64,000 bases of DNA, from assembly GCA_930367215.1 (NCBI GenBank), contig OV884059.1, positions 152,518,511-152,582,510 on the forward strand, read 5' to 3'. The stretch's first letter is position 1, and every line of letters starts with the position of its first letter. Below are positions 34,134-45,472 of this stretch, one piece after another. The stretch comes from Pollenia angustigena (lineage: Eukaryota > Arthropoda > Insecta > Diptera > Polleniidae). The notes beneath the pieces are model-generated. The model had not been told where the DNA came from and made no database searches. It saw only the letters and a program-made list of their open reading frames with translations. The translations under genes were made by a program, and so were the position numbers.

Positions 34134-34954
34134 CAGCCAAAATATAAGCGAACTTTAAAAAAATAAATGTAAAACCAAAAATAATATCCAAAGCAAATAC
34201 AGTACAATTGCATTAACCGCAGAGTTAAAAACGTAAACCCACACCAACAGAAACGTAGGGGCACGAACATATTAATATCTAGTCATACACAAAGTTGTTA
34301 AATTTTTGAATTGCATTGTCTATTTTTAGTAGTACATATTCTCATTTGATCGCATGTGGCCCAGTTTTGAAATGGCTTTGTTTTTTTCTTTCAAACTCAG
34401 CTTAAAAAGTTACAAACAACGATCAGCAAAAAAAAATCAAATGAAGAAGTTAAATTTTATTTTGTTTTAAAGAAGAAAAAAAACTGAAAATGCTTTGAAA
34501 AGATCATGTTAAAGTTGATGACGATGACGAATTAAAGTGTTTTTTTTTTTTTTTTTTTTGTTTAGCCAATTTAGTTAAATGATTATTGTTTGTAGTTATT
34601 GTAATTGGCAATGATTGTTTTTGTTTTTATGATTTGTTTTAAGGTGATCTTTAAAGTTTAATTTATTATTTTTCGAAAATTAAATAATTCCGTTATTTTT
34701 GCGTTTATTTTCTATGCCAAATTAAATTGATTAATGACAAAATGAAGATAATGAAGCTAATGATTTGAAAAAGAAATTTAAATTCTTTTTGAAATTTCTT
34801 CCAGTAGACAAAAGTCGGATATGTGATGAAAATTAATAGCTTTTTAAACAAATTTTAAATGATATGTAGATTGATTTGTTGAGACGATAACCAAGTCTGG
34901 TTTCCTATCTGATGCAAAGCGGAAATTAACACTTTTCTTTTAAAATTTTCTAAC
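34134..34954. other. AT-rich DNA, nothing recognised
   Basis: Contains a T run at about 34,542-34,559. No gene. Confidence 0.35.
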
Positions 34955-35333
34955 TCCGACTCCATCCGCTGAAATTTTTTAAGTACGACTCCGACTCCTA
35001 CTCTAATCTTGATGCCAAATGTATATGAGACTGGTTCTTATTTGACTTTAAACTCTTTTTTTCAATGCAGTACCTATTAAATGGTTAAATATAGCAAGAA
35101 ACAGATTCTGTAACAATTGAGCTTCAATATAGTAATTAACATATGTTAATAAGACTGGTCCTATTTTTCTGACTTCAATAGTTGTAAATCAGACCTTTTT
35201 AAAAAATTTTTCATTTTGAAAAATACTAGAAAATTTTTTATGCCGAAGAATGTTTGGAGTCGAAGTCGCGATTTTTTGTGACTGCTTCGACTCCAACTTC
35301 AAAAAAATCGTCGACTCCGACTGCACAGCCCTA
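34955..35333. mobile_element. Truncated hAT-type end with ACTCCGACT repeats
   Basis: Ends (minus strand) TAGGGCTGTGCAGTCGGAGT. Repeated GACTCCGACTCC words run through 34,955-35,325. TAGGG.TGTGCA termini and clustered subterminal repeats are hAT-like. The left terminus is missing. Confidence 0.45.
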
Positions 35334-35350
35334 GGTTTCACACACACACA

Positions 35351-36240
35351 TCTATATATATAAAACAGGATGTGTGTATGTATGTACATATGTATGTAAC
35401 GTATGGACTCCAAAACGGCTGAGCCGATTTTGATGAAATTTTCAAAGAATCTTCAGAATATTCAGGTGGGTGACACCTTGAGGTCTAATTTTTGATTTTC
35501 GGTCTGCGGGCGGAGGGGCGTGGCAAAAGCCAATTTTCATATTGCACCACCAATGACATCTTTATGATTTGGACGATTTTTTCTTTAAAATGGTCGCGAT
35601 GGTCCAACTTAGGTTTTTACGGAAAAACCTTTTTCCCCGCCCAATTTTTTCGATTTACCTAAAATCAAAAAACGGCTCCATCGATTTGACTTATTTTTCT
35701 TTTAAATGTTCGTATTAATCCATTTTGCGTTTTCATGTACCACGCCTACTTTTAGGCCCACTTTTTCTATTAAGCGCATAACTTGAGAACGGCTTGACCG
35801 ATTTGGACGATTTTTTTCTTTAAAATGATTGCCATGGTCCAACTTAGGTTTTTACGGAAAGAAAATTTTGCCCCGCCCACTTTTTCCGATTTACCTAAAA
35901 TCAAAAAACGGCTCCATCGACTTGACTAATTTTTCTTTTAAATGTTCGTATTAATCCATTTTACGTTTTCATGTACCACGCATACTTTTACGCCCACTTT
36001 TTCAATTAAGCGCACAACTTTAAAGTCATCGCCATGGTCCAACTTAGGTTTTTACGGAAAAAAAATTTTGCCCCGCCTTCTTTAACGCCCACTTTTTTCG
36101 ATTTACCAAAAATCAGAAAACGGCTCCATCGATTTGACTAATTTTTCTTTCAAATGTTCGAATCTTTTTAACGGATTTTAAAAATCGAACGCAAACATTT
36201 TTCCTTATTTGGACAGGACAACATCTGTCGGGTCAGCTAG
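35351..36240 (+). mobile_element. Non-autonomous Helitron, 890 bp
   Basis: Begins TCTATATATATAAAACAGG after an A. Ends GACAG-GACAACAT-CTGTC (hairpin), then GGGTCAGCTAG followed by T, so it sits between A and T as Helitrons do. Inside are GTATGTAT microsatellite, CCAAAACGGCTGAGCCGATT and three diverged internal repeats of about 200 bases (CTAAAATCAAAAAACGGCTC...GCGTTTTCATGTACCACG). No replicase. Confidence 0.7.
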
Positions 36241-36254
36241 TACTATATAATAAC

Positions 36255-37206
36255 TAGGGATGAGATTTTCATGCACTAAAAAATCTAAAATATTTTCAAT
36301 AAAAAATTTAAAAAACTAATTTAAATTTTTGTTTTCATAAACAAATGAAAACTTTTTTATATGTATTTTCAAAAGTAAACCTGTTCGGACGCAAACAACT
36401 CTGAACGTCAACCGAAGCTATAGGAGCATATTTGAAGGATGCCAATTCATTTGGAGAATATATATTTTCTAATTCTGATCCCACATTTAATTCCAGACCT
36501 AAAATGGTTGAAATTTCTTTTATTTTTTTAAATATGTCCATATTTAGTTTGCAGAACATTTTGGATTTTTTTAATTCTTTGGGCTATTTTTCCTTCCACA
36601 TTGTAAATATTTCTTTCATCAATATCAATTAATTTGCGTCAACTATAAAGTGAACTAAATCCCTCCTATTGGGTTATTGTTTTACCAATAAATCCGTAGT
36701 TGGAAAAAAAATGCTAATTGATCTTTCACTTTTTTAATTGCATAAGCATCGGTAGCAACAAGTTCTTTTAAAACATTCTTAAATTGCTCAAAGTTTTTTG
36801 AATAGAACTCTACAGCATATAACCAGGTTCCCCATCTTGTTAAGACTGGCTGTGGTGGTAGGGGTACCAAACTCGTCAAAGAGCATTTAAAAATATTTTT
36901 TCCCGTATGAAACCAATCAATCAATTTTATTGATTCAGATTCTAATTTCCTCTACAACTCGGTGTTACGCAAATTACAAAAAATATGCAAAATTATGCAC
37001 TTAAAACCGAAATATGCATTTTAACCAATATATACAAAAATATGCATTTTAACCAAAATATGCAAAAATATGCATTTTAACCAAAATATGCAAAAACAAA
37101 TCGATGCCATTTTAACGCAAATTTAATGATTCGGAAAGATAATTGGTCAACCTTTATCTTAGACTATCGACAATAAACATGCATTTGCATGGAAATCGCA
37201 TCCCTA
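36255..37206 (-). mobile_element. hAT element with transposase remnant, 952 bp
   Basis: Ends TAGGGATGAGATTTTCATGC and (inverted) TAGGGATGCGATTTCCATGC are flanked by a perfect 8-bp duplication ATAATAAC (36,247-36,254 and 37,207-37,214). Bases about 36,985-37,100 carry a repeated AATATGCATTTTAACCAA unit, a subterminal array. The right end of the element precedes the transposase relic (minus strand). Confidence 0.85.
36335..36924 (-). pseudogene. hAT transposase, C-terminal remnant
   Basis: Two minus-strand frames belong together. 36,682-36,924 contains PLPPQPVLTRWGTWLYAVEF followed by YSKNF, the conserved P-x-P..TRWGTWL segment of one hAT transposase group. 36,335-36,559 contains FKYAPIASVDVQSCLRPNRF and TFEN, corresponding to the C-terminal dimerisation segment (usual form SVDVERSFS...NR..FT.EN). 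The SERSFS-type core is damaged and frames are broken. The DNA-binding BED finger and most of the catalytic domain are absent, so it cannot be active. Confidence 0.65.
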
Positions 37207-37224
37207 ATAATAACATAAACATTA

Positions 37225-37730
37225 TTGGTTTGGCGCATATGCCAAATAGTCATAGTGGAGAAAAACAACAATGAAGGTTTACATGAAGTTTTCTAAAAAT
37301 ATACCAGATAGTTTTTTTTGTAGATTTTTTTACGTTCATTAACGAACATAGAAGTTAACAGCATTTTATTGAAACTGAACATTATTGTTTCGTGCCGTAT
37401 ACGCCACTTTTATGAATTTATTTTTAAAAAGTAGCTTTTTGTGCTGTATACGTACGCTTGCTGCTGTGAATTGATTTGTGAAATTTTGCTTGAACTCCTT
37501 TTTTTCTTACGGCAATGAAGCGAAGAAAGAGTCAAATTTGTTTTGTACATTTTTGCATGAGGAATTTTCTGCATTCGCCAAACAGTGGCGTGAACAGCAC
37601 TACAATACTAAATAAACTTTAAAATAGTGAATATGAAGCAAAATTAATGCAATTAAAAATTTGTTGAAACCGGTTTTGGATTTAGAAAAAGAGCATTTAA
37701 AATATATATACCCCATACCAATGAGCTGAC
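37225..37730 (+). repeat. Uninterrupted copy of the 2331-4060 dispersed repeat
   Basis: Shares GCGCATATGCC, GTTAACAGCATTTTATTG, CGTATACGCCACTTTTATG, TACGGCAATGAAGCG and GGTTTTGGATTTAG with 2331-4060, and has no hAT at the corresponding site (ATACGTACGCTTGCTGCT). Confidence 0.55.
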
Positions 37731-37965
37731 GATTTGACACTGGTTGCTTAGGCCAGATCACCAGGAAACTTCATCCAAAGATTTTAGAAAAACTAAAGAT
37801 ATTATTCAAATATAACTGTTAAGCGAATAGGAATTATAAACACTCAAAAGGCTTACCCGTAATAATATCAAAGCTTAAACAAGACACCAACAACAGACAT
37901 TCAGTTTATCTTTTCTTACAATCCCGACTACAATTGGTTGATTTTGTGTCAACTCTAATTGTATT

Positions 37966-38593
37966 CCCTGCAGGAAATGTCACTAGTGAATCTGTACTGA
38001 TTCACTATTGACACAGTCCCCAGTACTACTGACTTATTATACCCCATGCAATGTTATTTACAATAGACATTTAACATGTGCGTGTCATTGGAAATCTACT
38101 ACTGGCGTTGGTACTATTGACTAGGTACTGACTACGTAGTTCCTTTGCGAACATATGTAGACATTGAAATCAAAGAATCGCTAGTACATTTTAGTAAAAG
38201 TAGTCTACACTTTTTGTAAAAATACGAAATCATAACAATCTTTTTTTTTATTATTTCTTCAACTTTTATAGGAATTGCACTTCTAAAGGTCCAATAAGAC
38301 GTGACATAACCATTCCAAAACTGTATTACCATAGCCACTGTATTACCAAAACGACATAAACATACCATACAAACCAATCCAATTTTGGTTTCTAAATTCG
38401 CGGTTACAACTGTGGCATTATGTTTATGTCACGTCTAATTTGAGCTTAAATTGTTATTGATAAAATCTTTTTCGTATTAAAGCGAAACATAGTGGCAAAT
38501 GTAATGTAGTGTAGACACTTCGTTGACAAAGTCACTAATATATTCGGCAAAACTGGTGACTTGAAGACACTTCCACCCAGGTTTCCTTCAGGG
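37966..38593. mobile_element. TIR element (CCCTGCAGGAAA ends) carrying a second MITE
   Basis: CCCTGCAGGAAA at the left and (inverted) CCCTGAAGGAAA at the right; GTCACTAGTGA/GTGACTT words lie near both ends. Net length without the nested MITE is about 465 bp. Style resembles the 9705 element but the target duplication is unclear. Confidence 0.45.
38287..38446 (-). mobile_element. 160-bp PIF/Harbinger-type MITE, copy 2
   Basis: Inverted relative to 6656-6815, same length, flanked by TAA at 38,284-38,286 and 38,447-38,449. Confidence 0.7.
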
Positions 38594-39311
38594 TTATTAC
38601 AACTTTACAACTGTGGGTATAATGAAAAGTTATTTATTATTAAGCCAATTCCAACAGGAACACAGGCCGTGTACGTAGAATATCCATGTCTGTCTGAGTT
38701 CGTTAAGCGATTTCCTGGTTTCGTTAACAATAGTTAGTCTTCATGTTACCTTTGGTCATCCTGGTCTCCTTGAACCCTGTTGGTTCCATTCACGTGTTTC
38801 GTGTCAAATTTCGTTGTATGATTTCTTATTGTATGTCCAACCCACTTATATTTTCTTCTCTTTATTTTGGATGTTTATATTGCCTTCGTCGGCGTTTTAA
38901 GAATTTGCTCATTTGTGCCCACTCTAGGCAACCAAATCTTATTATATAATGTGGCTACTTTTTTAATAAAAAAACGTGTTTGTTTCTCTTACCATTTTCA
39001 TCAACAAATCAACTTAGTTGACATAATTTAAAATAATTTTAAATTGGATCTTCTTTACTGTAAAAATAAACTAATCAAAGAATTAAGGTGGGTGTGTGAT
39101 ACAAAAAAAGCACTAATAAATATATCTCTGTGAATTTGTATCACAGCATAAATACGAAGTGCTATAATTTTATTTAAATGTTATGCAGAATGTTTTAAAA
39201 AGCATTGTCAACAATTTGGTGCAATTCGCACCGTTTTTAATGCTTTTTAAAAGATTCGACGTAAACAATTGCTTAGTCAGTGCTCGGTAATTTTTTTTAA
39301 TTTTCAGTGCT
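38594..39311. other. AT-rich DNA, nothing recognised
   Basis: No supported gene or repeat; the start of a family A DINE-like head appears at about 39,312-39,362. Confidence 0.35.
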
Positions 39312-39370
39312 TTTTATACCCACACTACAACACAGTGGAGATAAATCTGCTTTTCTGATTGTGTTGTCAT

Positions 39371-40673
39371 CACTGTTGGGATTTGACTATTCTTAAATTG
39401 TACCGTCTCAAATTGTACCAAATTTGGCTATAAAATAAAAAAGCATGCATACTAAAAATTATAACACCTTTTTATTTAATAAAACAATTAATAAAGTATA
39501 GTCGATTAAGCTCGGCCATTTGATACCCTACACCAACGTTTATAAGGAAAAAATGTCTAGAGTATACTCTATTTGGAACTCATGGACTATCATGGACCTG
39601 CCAGAGCAAAATTATTTCAAGATGTAAAGATTCATGTGAAAGTTCTTTGTGCGGAATATTATTTAGATCTTCATCTTTATACGATTTGGTTGTCCTTGAG
39701 TGATTTTAGAAAGGGAGATTGCATGGGAGCTATGGTCAATTTGGGCCTACCAGCACAATATTTTGTCATGGCATAGTAGCTATCGTAGAAGTTATTGTCG
39801 CCAATTTTTATGTCACTATCAACATTTATAAGGAAGTTAGGATTAAAAGCTTTATTCGGGAGTAGTAATTGTATGGGATCTATCGTCAAAAATGGACCAA
39901 TTCTAATAAAATTTAGTAAGATGATTTGAATTGCAAAAAGTTTGTTCAAAATTGAATCTTAAAACCAACATAATAAGATTGTTTATAGGCACAAACACTT
40001 TTCCGGAAAGAAGTTTGTTTGAAGACCATGTGAAATTATGGACCGATTCCCACCATTTTCAGTAGGCTTAGCGCTTATGAATTGAAACCTATTTACAAAA
40101 CTTCAGAAAATTACCTTTATAGTTGCGACCTGTACTTTGCGAACAACGCCACATGGACAGACATCCAGCAAGCCGGACTAAGGGACTTCGTTAAATCGAC
40201 ACAGAAAGTGATATTGAGTCGGTCGGTATACTAAACATCGTCACCAAAAAATTGAAAATAATGGCGCGTAGAACTGACCAAAGATTACCAACTCAGCTAC
40301 ACCTGTTCTTCAGGTTTCGCTGCTACAAAAACAACAACATCAAAATAGATTTGGAGACACTTGATTAATCCCAGGCTTCGTACAGGGTTACGAGTACATA
40401 TACTTATGTATGAACTTAATATGTTATTATAACATCATGAACAATTATACAATTTTTGGTAGTTCTGGTCAGGGCTGGAGATATGTATGTAATTAGAAAT
40501 TTTTTTATTAAAAAGAAAAAAAGTGAGTAAATCCACTTCAAACAAATTATAAACTTCGTAGGCATTTGTTTTTGTTTTTAAATTGTACCAAAAAAGCATG
40601 AATTGTACCAGTGTACCAATAAACTTTCGACTGTACCAAATTTGGTACAATTGTACCACAAATCCCATCAGTG
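39371..40673 (+). mobile_element. Non-autonomous hAT element, TTGGTACAATT family, copy 2
   Basis: Ends CACTGTTGGGATTTG and (inverted) CACTGATGGGATTTG, flanked by a perfect 8-bp duplication GTTGTCAT (39,363-39,370 and 40,674-40,681). TTGTACC/GGTACAA words cluster at both ends. A family A DINE-like repeat lies inside (about 39,485-40,235) at the same internal position as in copy 1, so it was present before the two copies separated. Confidence 0.85.
39485..40235 (-). repeat. DINE-like repeat, family A, inside the hAT element
   Basis: AAAGTATAGTCGATTAAGCTC at the left to ...GTCGGTATACTAAAC at the right; contains ACATCCAGCAAGCCGGAC. Confidence 0.55.
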
Positions 40674-41269
40674 GTTGTCATACGTTCTGTTTCTCTCTCT
40701 CATAAAATGAACAAAATGCTCAATGACTTACATTTTTTACTATCCACCATCTGCGACACAAAAGACAGCTAGGTGCCAGCACAAAGTGACAGTAAAATTT
40801 TCCACAGTTTTAGAACCAGTCTTCGGAGTATAGGCTCAATGTAGATAGTTTTATAACCAGTCTACACCCTGCTAGCATTTAGAAGATCGTTTTTCATAAA
40901 TCATCGGTATGAGTCTTTTTTGAGTACTTTTGGTAATTTTTAAACTGATAAATCACTTGCACGCTTAAAAATCGACATAAAAATGACTCGCGCTTATGAT
41001 TTAAAAGTGTTTGATTTAAGATTCAATAACAACAACTATTAAAAAAGAGTCGAAAATGTCTCTAAACTAATAAAAGAACGAATCATATATGACTCTTCAA
41101 GAAGATTCGCGGGTAGGGTACCATTTTCTACCAACAAAAGTATCATTTATGATCAGAAAATGAGCGCATATTTTGATATTTTAATCGCGCTGAAAAGTCA
41201 AAAAAGACTTGACTATGATAAAAATTTTCAAAAAATGCTAGCTGGGTGCCACTTTTGGGGTAAATTGTC

Positions 41270-42440
41270 ACGAAAAAACTACAGGGTATTATGCGTTCGT
41301 GCTGATGTGTGTAACACTAAAAAATATTGGTCCCACCTATTAGCATACCGATCGACTCAGAATCACTTTCCGAGTCAATCTTACGATGCACGGTGGATGA
41401 TATTGGAAGAAATCGAAATAATACTGTATTTTGTGTATTTTGTGCTCAAATATAACCTTTTATTTGCAAAATGTTTGTAACAATTTTTTTTTTTTGTAGA
41501 ATAGTTAGCGGTTTACTGACAATAAATAAAAAAATTATGATAAGTTTGTGCCTTCTATTTGTGAAGTACAAGGACATGGTAGCTCAAAAATAGCAAAAAC
41601 ACAATATGAGATAAACTATGCATGTCGTTAACTTTTTTGTAGAATACTGATAAAAAAAAAATTTTAAATCGGGCTAAAATTAAGTATTCTGTAATTCGCT
41701 TAGCTAAAGCAAAATCTCGATCGCTAAAACGTCTAAGAGAATACAAAATTTAGAAATTTTAGCGATGATATTTAAAGATAAAATTGAGGCGATTTAAATT
41801 TGTGTGGCATTGCCAAGTTTAGTATTGCATTCGTAGCCAAAAATAGCTAAATCATTTATATAGATTTTTAGCGATGGAGATTTAGCTTTAGTTAATAACA
41901 GAATAAGGCCACTGGAACCTTTTTTTATTTTGTAATTCCCGAGTTGCCCTACTTTGGGAAAATCGGTCCATAATTTCACACGGCCCCCTTATAAACTTCT
42001 TTTCGCAATAATAATTTTATTATGTCGGTAGTTAGCTTATATAAGCCTAATTTATTGCATGCTAAATCACCATATCAAATGTTATCGAAATCACTCCATA
42101 TTTGACCATAGCTCTCATATAAATACTACTCCCGAAATAGTTTTTAGTTCAATAAGTGCATTGTAGTATTGGTGGTATTGACATAAGAATTGTCGACAAT
42201 AACTTTTACGATAGCTTAAATGTAATGGCAAAGATTTGTATTCGCAGATCCAAAAATGACCATAATTCCGATATAATACCCCTTCATAAAATCTCTTTAA
42301 GAGGAACAAATCTCATATGTAATTGATATCTAGATAATATTTTGCACAAAGAATTCTTATATTAATATTAATCTCGTAAAATAATTTTATTTTGCCGGCT
42401 CCATGATTGGCCATGGGTCCCAAATAGCGACACTACGATT
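41270..42440 (+). repeat. DINE-like repeat, family A, broken by unassigned sequence
   Basis: Head GGGTATTATGCGTTCGTGCT...TGTGTAACAC at 41,280-41,400. Tail-side sequence (AATCGGTCCATAATTTCACA...CCATGGGTCCCAAATA) at 41,945-42,430. The roughly 540 bases between are not recognised. Confidence 0.45.
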
Positions 42441-42690
42441 TGCTACTGAGCAGGAGTAGGGTCCGCCTTAGGATCATGATAGGAATTCACGGGCCACTGT
42501 ATGATAGGCAGGATGGCGGTGAGAATGGGATCTGACTTGTCGGATATTTACAAAGGCCAAAGATTCACGGGCCACTGTATGATAGGCAGGATGGCGGTGA
42601 GAATGGGATCTGACTTATCGGATATTTACAGGTTGTGTGAGGACCCAGAGGTGTTGGAGCCAGTTGAGAATCTGACGGGAATGTAATAGG
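42440..42690 (+). pseudogene. LINE C-terminal relic with in-frame 78-bp tandem duplication
   Basis: The GC-rich plus-strand frame 42,501-42,686 reads TGHCMIGRMAVRMGSDLSDI-Y twice, then RLCEDPEVLEPVENL. This corresponds to the TGH...G.....C region near the end of RNase H-bearing LINE polyproteins, similar to 30,600-30,700. The segment 42,485-42,552 is repeated at 42,563-42,630, offset 78 bases (26 codons), with one difference (GACTTGTCGG/GACTTATCGG). It ends in a stop at 42,684. Confidence 0.55.
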
Positions 42691-43269
42691 AATGACCTGG
42701 CTGCACAGCAGGAGACTGGGAAATGGACACATGCTGTGCAGTTTTCTATTTAGTACACTAAAAACAATTCAATCCATCCGTACTATAATCAAGCTGAAGC
42801 AGTGTCAATAGTACGGTAAGTACGGTGCTTAATTCAAGTACGGATATTTAAGTGCGAGAAACTTAACCTTCCATATTTAATCCTGAATTCGTACTTGAAA
42901 TAATCCGAAATTGAGATTGATATAAATAAAATTAAGATTGAGTCAATCTCAAACTACGCTTGATTCAAGTATTATAAAGTTGATTTATCTAAATTCTGAT
43001 TCAATAATTTCGGTGGCATGTCATAACGTCCAGTGTCATAGTGTCCATGGACACTATGAAAATGGACATTTTTGAAAATGTCATAATGTTCGTGGACATT
43101 AAGACACTTTGCAAATGGACATTATGTCATTTCTAAAAATGTCATAAGGTCCATAATTACTTAAGAAGTTAAATACAAAAAAAGATCTGCATACACGCAG
43201 AGAAAAACATGTTTTATTATGGGCACAGCAAACAAAACTATTTTTAAAGAAACTAATTTAACCATAATA

Positions 43270-44116
43270 TCGATACCTTCCCGCAAGAATGTATTAAGCG
43301 ACATTTCTAAAATTGTGTAGGAAACGAAAAAAACGTCTCATTTAGTTATTTATTTGTATATTTTATTGAAAGGAACATATTTGGAAAGCGATTTTCAGAA
43401 TACAAAACTTGACATCATTGCAAAACCAAAATTTTAGTCAGATAAAAAGTTTGTGTCGCTAAGTACATTTTCGTGGTTAAGACATTGGCGCTTGATACAA
43501 TGGTAAATGACGCTTAAAACTTTGACATGGACACAAAAAATAAAGGTTTGAAATAAATTGTGTCGTTTAATTCATTTTTTATTTTTTCTGTTAAACAATA
43601 CAATAAATCAAAATTTATTTAAAAGTATCGTTCAGGAATAAACTTTCTTTTGAGCAGACTCTCTAAATCCTTTCGTTTCGGGCCTGATACTGGCAGTTTT
43701 GAAGAATAGAAAAATTTTTTAAACTCAAGGACAATCATAGTCTATAGTGTTATAAGCGACAAAAATGGATCAAGTTTTAGTTGGATGAGAGTGCTAAGCG
43801 ACAATTTCGGTTAAACTAAGCGACATCTAACAAAATTTTTGTGTGGACCTTTTGTTGCTTACGACAATTACATTTTTAAAAATGTGGCTTAGCATAATTT
43901 CTTTGGCGGATAATACAAATTTCAGGTAGCAACTTTATTCCAATGAAAAACTTGACGGTTGATACAATTTTATTTTCTCTCCAGTTTCCTTTGAATCCAT
44001 CATAGGGCAGCGAAACTCAAGCCAAAATGTGGCGCTAAACTTCTAGTATAGTTCCACATCAAAAACTCATTTTCGAAAAAAGTGTCGCTTAATACATTCT
44101 TGCGGGAAGGTATCGA
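43270..44116. mobile_element. 847-bp TA-flanked element, TCGATACCTTCCCGC ends
   Basis: About 33-bp inverted ends (TCGATACCTTCCCGCAAGAA, then TGTATTAAGCGAC) are flanked by TA at 43,268-43,269 and 44,117-44,118. Removing it restores AACCATAATATGGTTGTC, as seen in the related repeat at 8655-8690, so the site is confirmed. TAAGCGACA/CTTAGC words recur inside in both directions. The ends resemble those of 57,085-58,410. No coding. Confidence 0.8.
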
Positions 44117-44175
44117 TATGGTTGTCGGTGACAATGATATGGTTAACATTTTTTTAAAAATTGTTTTATTGTGTA

Positions 44176-44482
44176 ACAAATGTCGGCTGCGCTTACTTAA
44201 GCTTCTCTGCACAGCCGGCCTTCGCCCGGGCGCAATGATTTTCTCCTCTATGTTTAACAAGTACCTGCTTCGCTAAGTAAAGCTCCTAAAATCTGTCTTG
44301 TTTCCGAACGAAGACCTATGCAGAGACGCTCTAGTTAGCCTAGCCGGTATTTGTTATACAATAGAACATAAAATTCTTGCGCCCGGCCGAAGGCCGGCTG
44401 TACAGAGAAGCTTTAGTTAGCGTAGCCGGAACTTGTTTTATCATAGAGGTGAAAATTCTAGCGCCCGGCCAAAGGTCGGCTA
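44176..44482. repeat. GC-rich 80-bp module array, two direct copies and one inverted
   Basis: Direct copies at 44,320-44,401 and 44,402-44,481 share CAGAGA.GCT..AGTTAGC, TAGCCGG and GCGCCCGGCCGAAGGCCGGC. A third copy at 44,176-44,290 is inverted. About 55% GC in a 30% GC surrounding. Confidence 0.65.
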
Positions 44483-44828
44483 TCTTTCGAGTTTATAAAC
44501 ATGTTGTGGACATTATGGCACTTTTAAAAGTGTTATTAAGTCCATGGACACTGTGACACTTTTTGGAGTGTCATAATGTCCATGGACACTATGACACTGG
44601 ACGTTATAACATGCCACCATAATTTCTAAGATGGTTTAATCTCGACTCGTACTTGAAATAATCCGAGAGTGGATTAGATTGAGTTTAACCTAAACCCTTA
44701 TCCCACAGAACCAGAGGTAATATTATCATTTACTTAACCGTTGCACATGTTTATTGCACTTTTGTTGTATACTTTCTTTGCTTCCAGAAGTTGACTTCGC
44801 ACCAGCCTTTCTACCTATCCTAACCTTC

Positions 44829-44886
44829 TGTGATGTAGGGTATCAAAAGGTCGGCTTGACCAAATATACTTTCATACTTGTTTTAT
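44829..44886 (+). repeat. DINE-like repeat, family A, 3' tail only
   Basis: TGTAGGGTATCAAAAGGTCG then GCTTGACC...ACTTTCATACTTGTTTT. Confidence 0.5.
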
Positions 44887-44984
44887 CACAAAATTATTGT
44901 GTAAAAAATTTTTTTGTACATAATAATAAAATCTGCATCTAACCAAACTAAATAATTTGATATTTTAATCAGGATAGAGATCAT

Positions 44985-45210
44985 TAAATTTAATTTTTAT
45001 TAAATTATATTTATGAAGAAACGATTTTTACAACATGAAATTTATTAAAATTTATGGATAATTTTTCATTATTGATTGAGCTGGAAACCGAACCCAAGTT
45101 TTCACGGACAGGTTGCCCTGACATGTTTCTGTTGTATCCACTCAATCTCTTCAGAGGGGTTTGCCGTTTAATACACACCTCCTTTGACGACGGCTGGCAG
45201 TCAATTATTT
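44985..45210 (-). repeat. tRNA-headed SINE, long copy
   Basis: On the minus strand: GACTGCCAGCCGTCGTC, CCTCTGAAGAGATTGAGTGG, AACATGTCAGGGCAACC, B box GGGTTCGGTTTCC, TTTCATGTTGTAAAAA and the tail TTAATAAAAATTAAATTTAATG. Confidence 0.55.
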
Positions 45211-45472
45211 GATGTTTTACTTAACATTTAAAAAAGTCTAATTACAAAAATACCTAAAGCTGACAGTGAGTTCAATTTTTTAACAATTAATTTTGAAAAC
45301 TCAGTTATAAATTTTTGTTGCTTGGCTTACAGATTTGAAGAAGCTTGTGAGTTGAGGAGCTTTGGTGGTGAAACAAAAAGATGTAAACTGGTAAAACAAT
45401 TACGAGATTGTCATACAATTTTTTAAATATATTAAATGTTTTATTTAATTTTTAAAATGATAATATGCCATT

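Larger units (their letters stand above)
43012..44618. mobile_element. 1.6-kb hAT-like element with 48-bp palindromic ends
   Basis: GGTGGCATGTCATAACGTCC begins a near-perfect 48-bp inverted repeat. It is flanked by the 8-bp duplication ATAATTTC (43,004-43,011 and 44,619-44,626). Each arm contains a 22-bp perfect palindrome centred on TCCATGGA, and GTCCATGGACA-type words recur inward. It carries part of the AACCATAATATGGTT repeat, the 847-bp TA element and a GC-rich tandem array. No transposase. Confidence 0.8.

Noticed and set aside
42501..42686. A tandem-repeat host protein
   Set aside because: The repeated peptide matches the C-terminal region of LINE polyproteins, and the frame is short and isolated.
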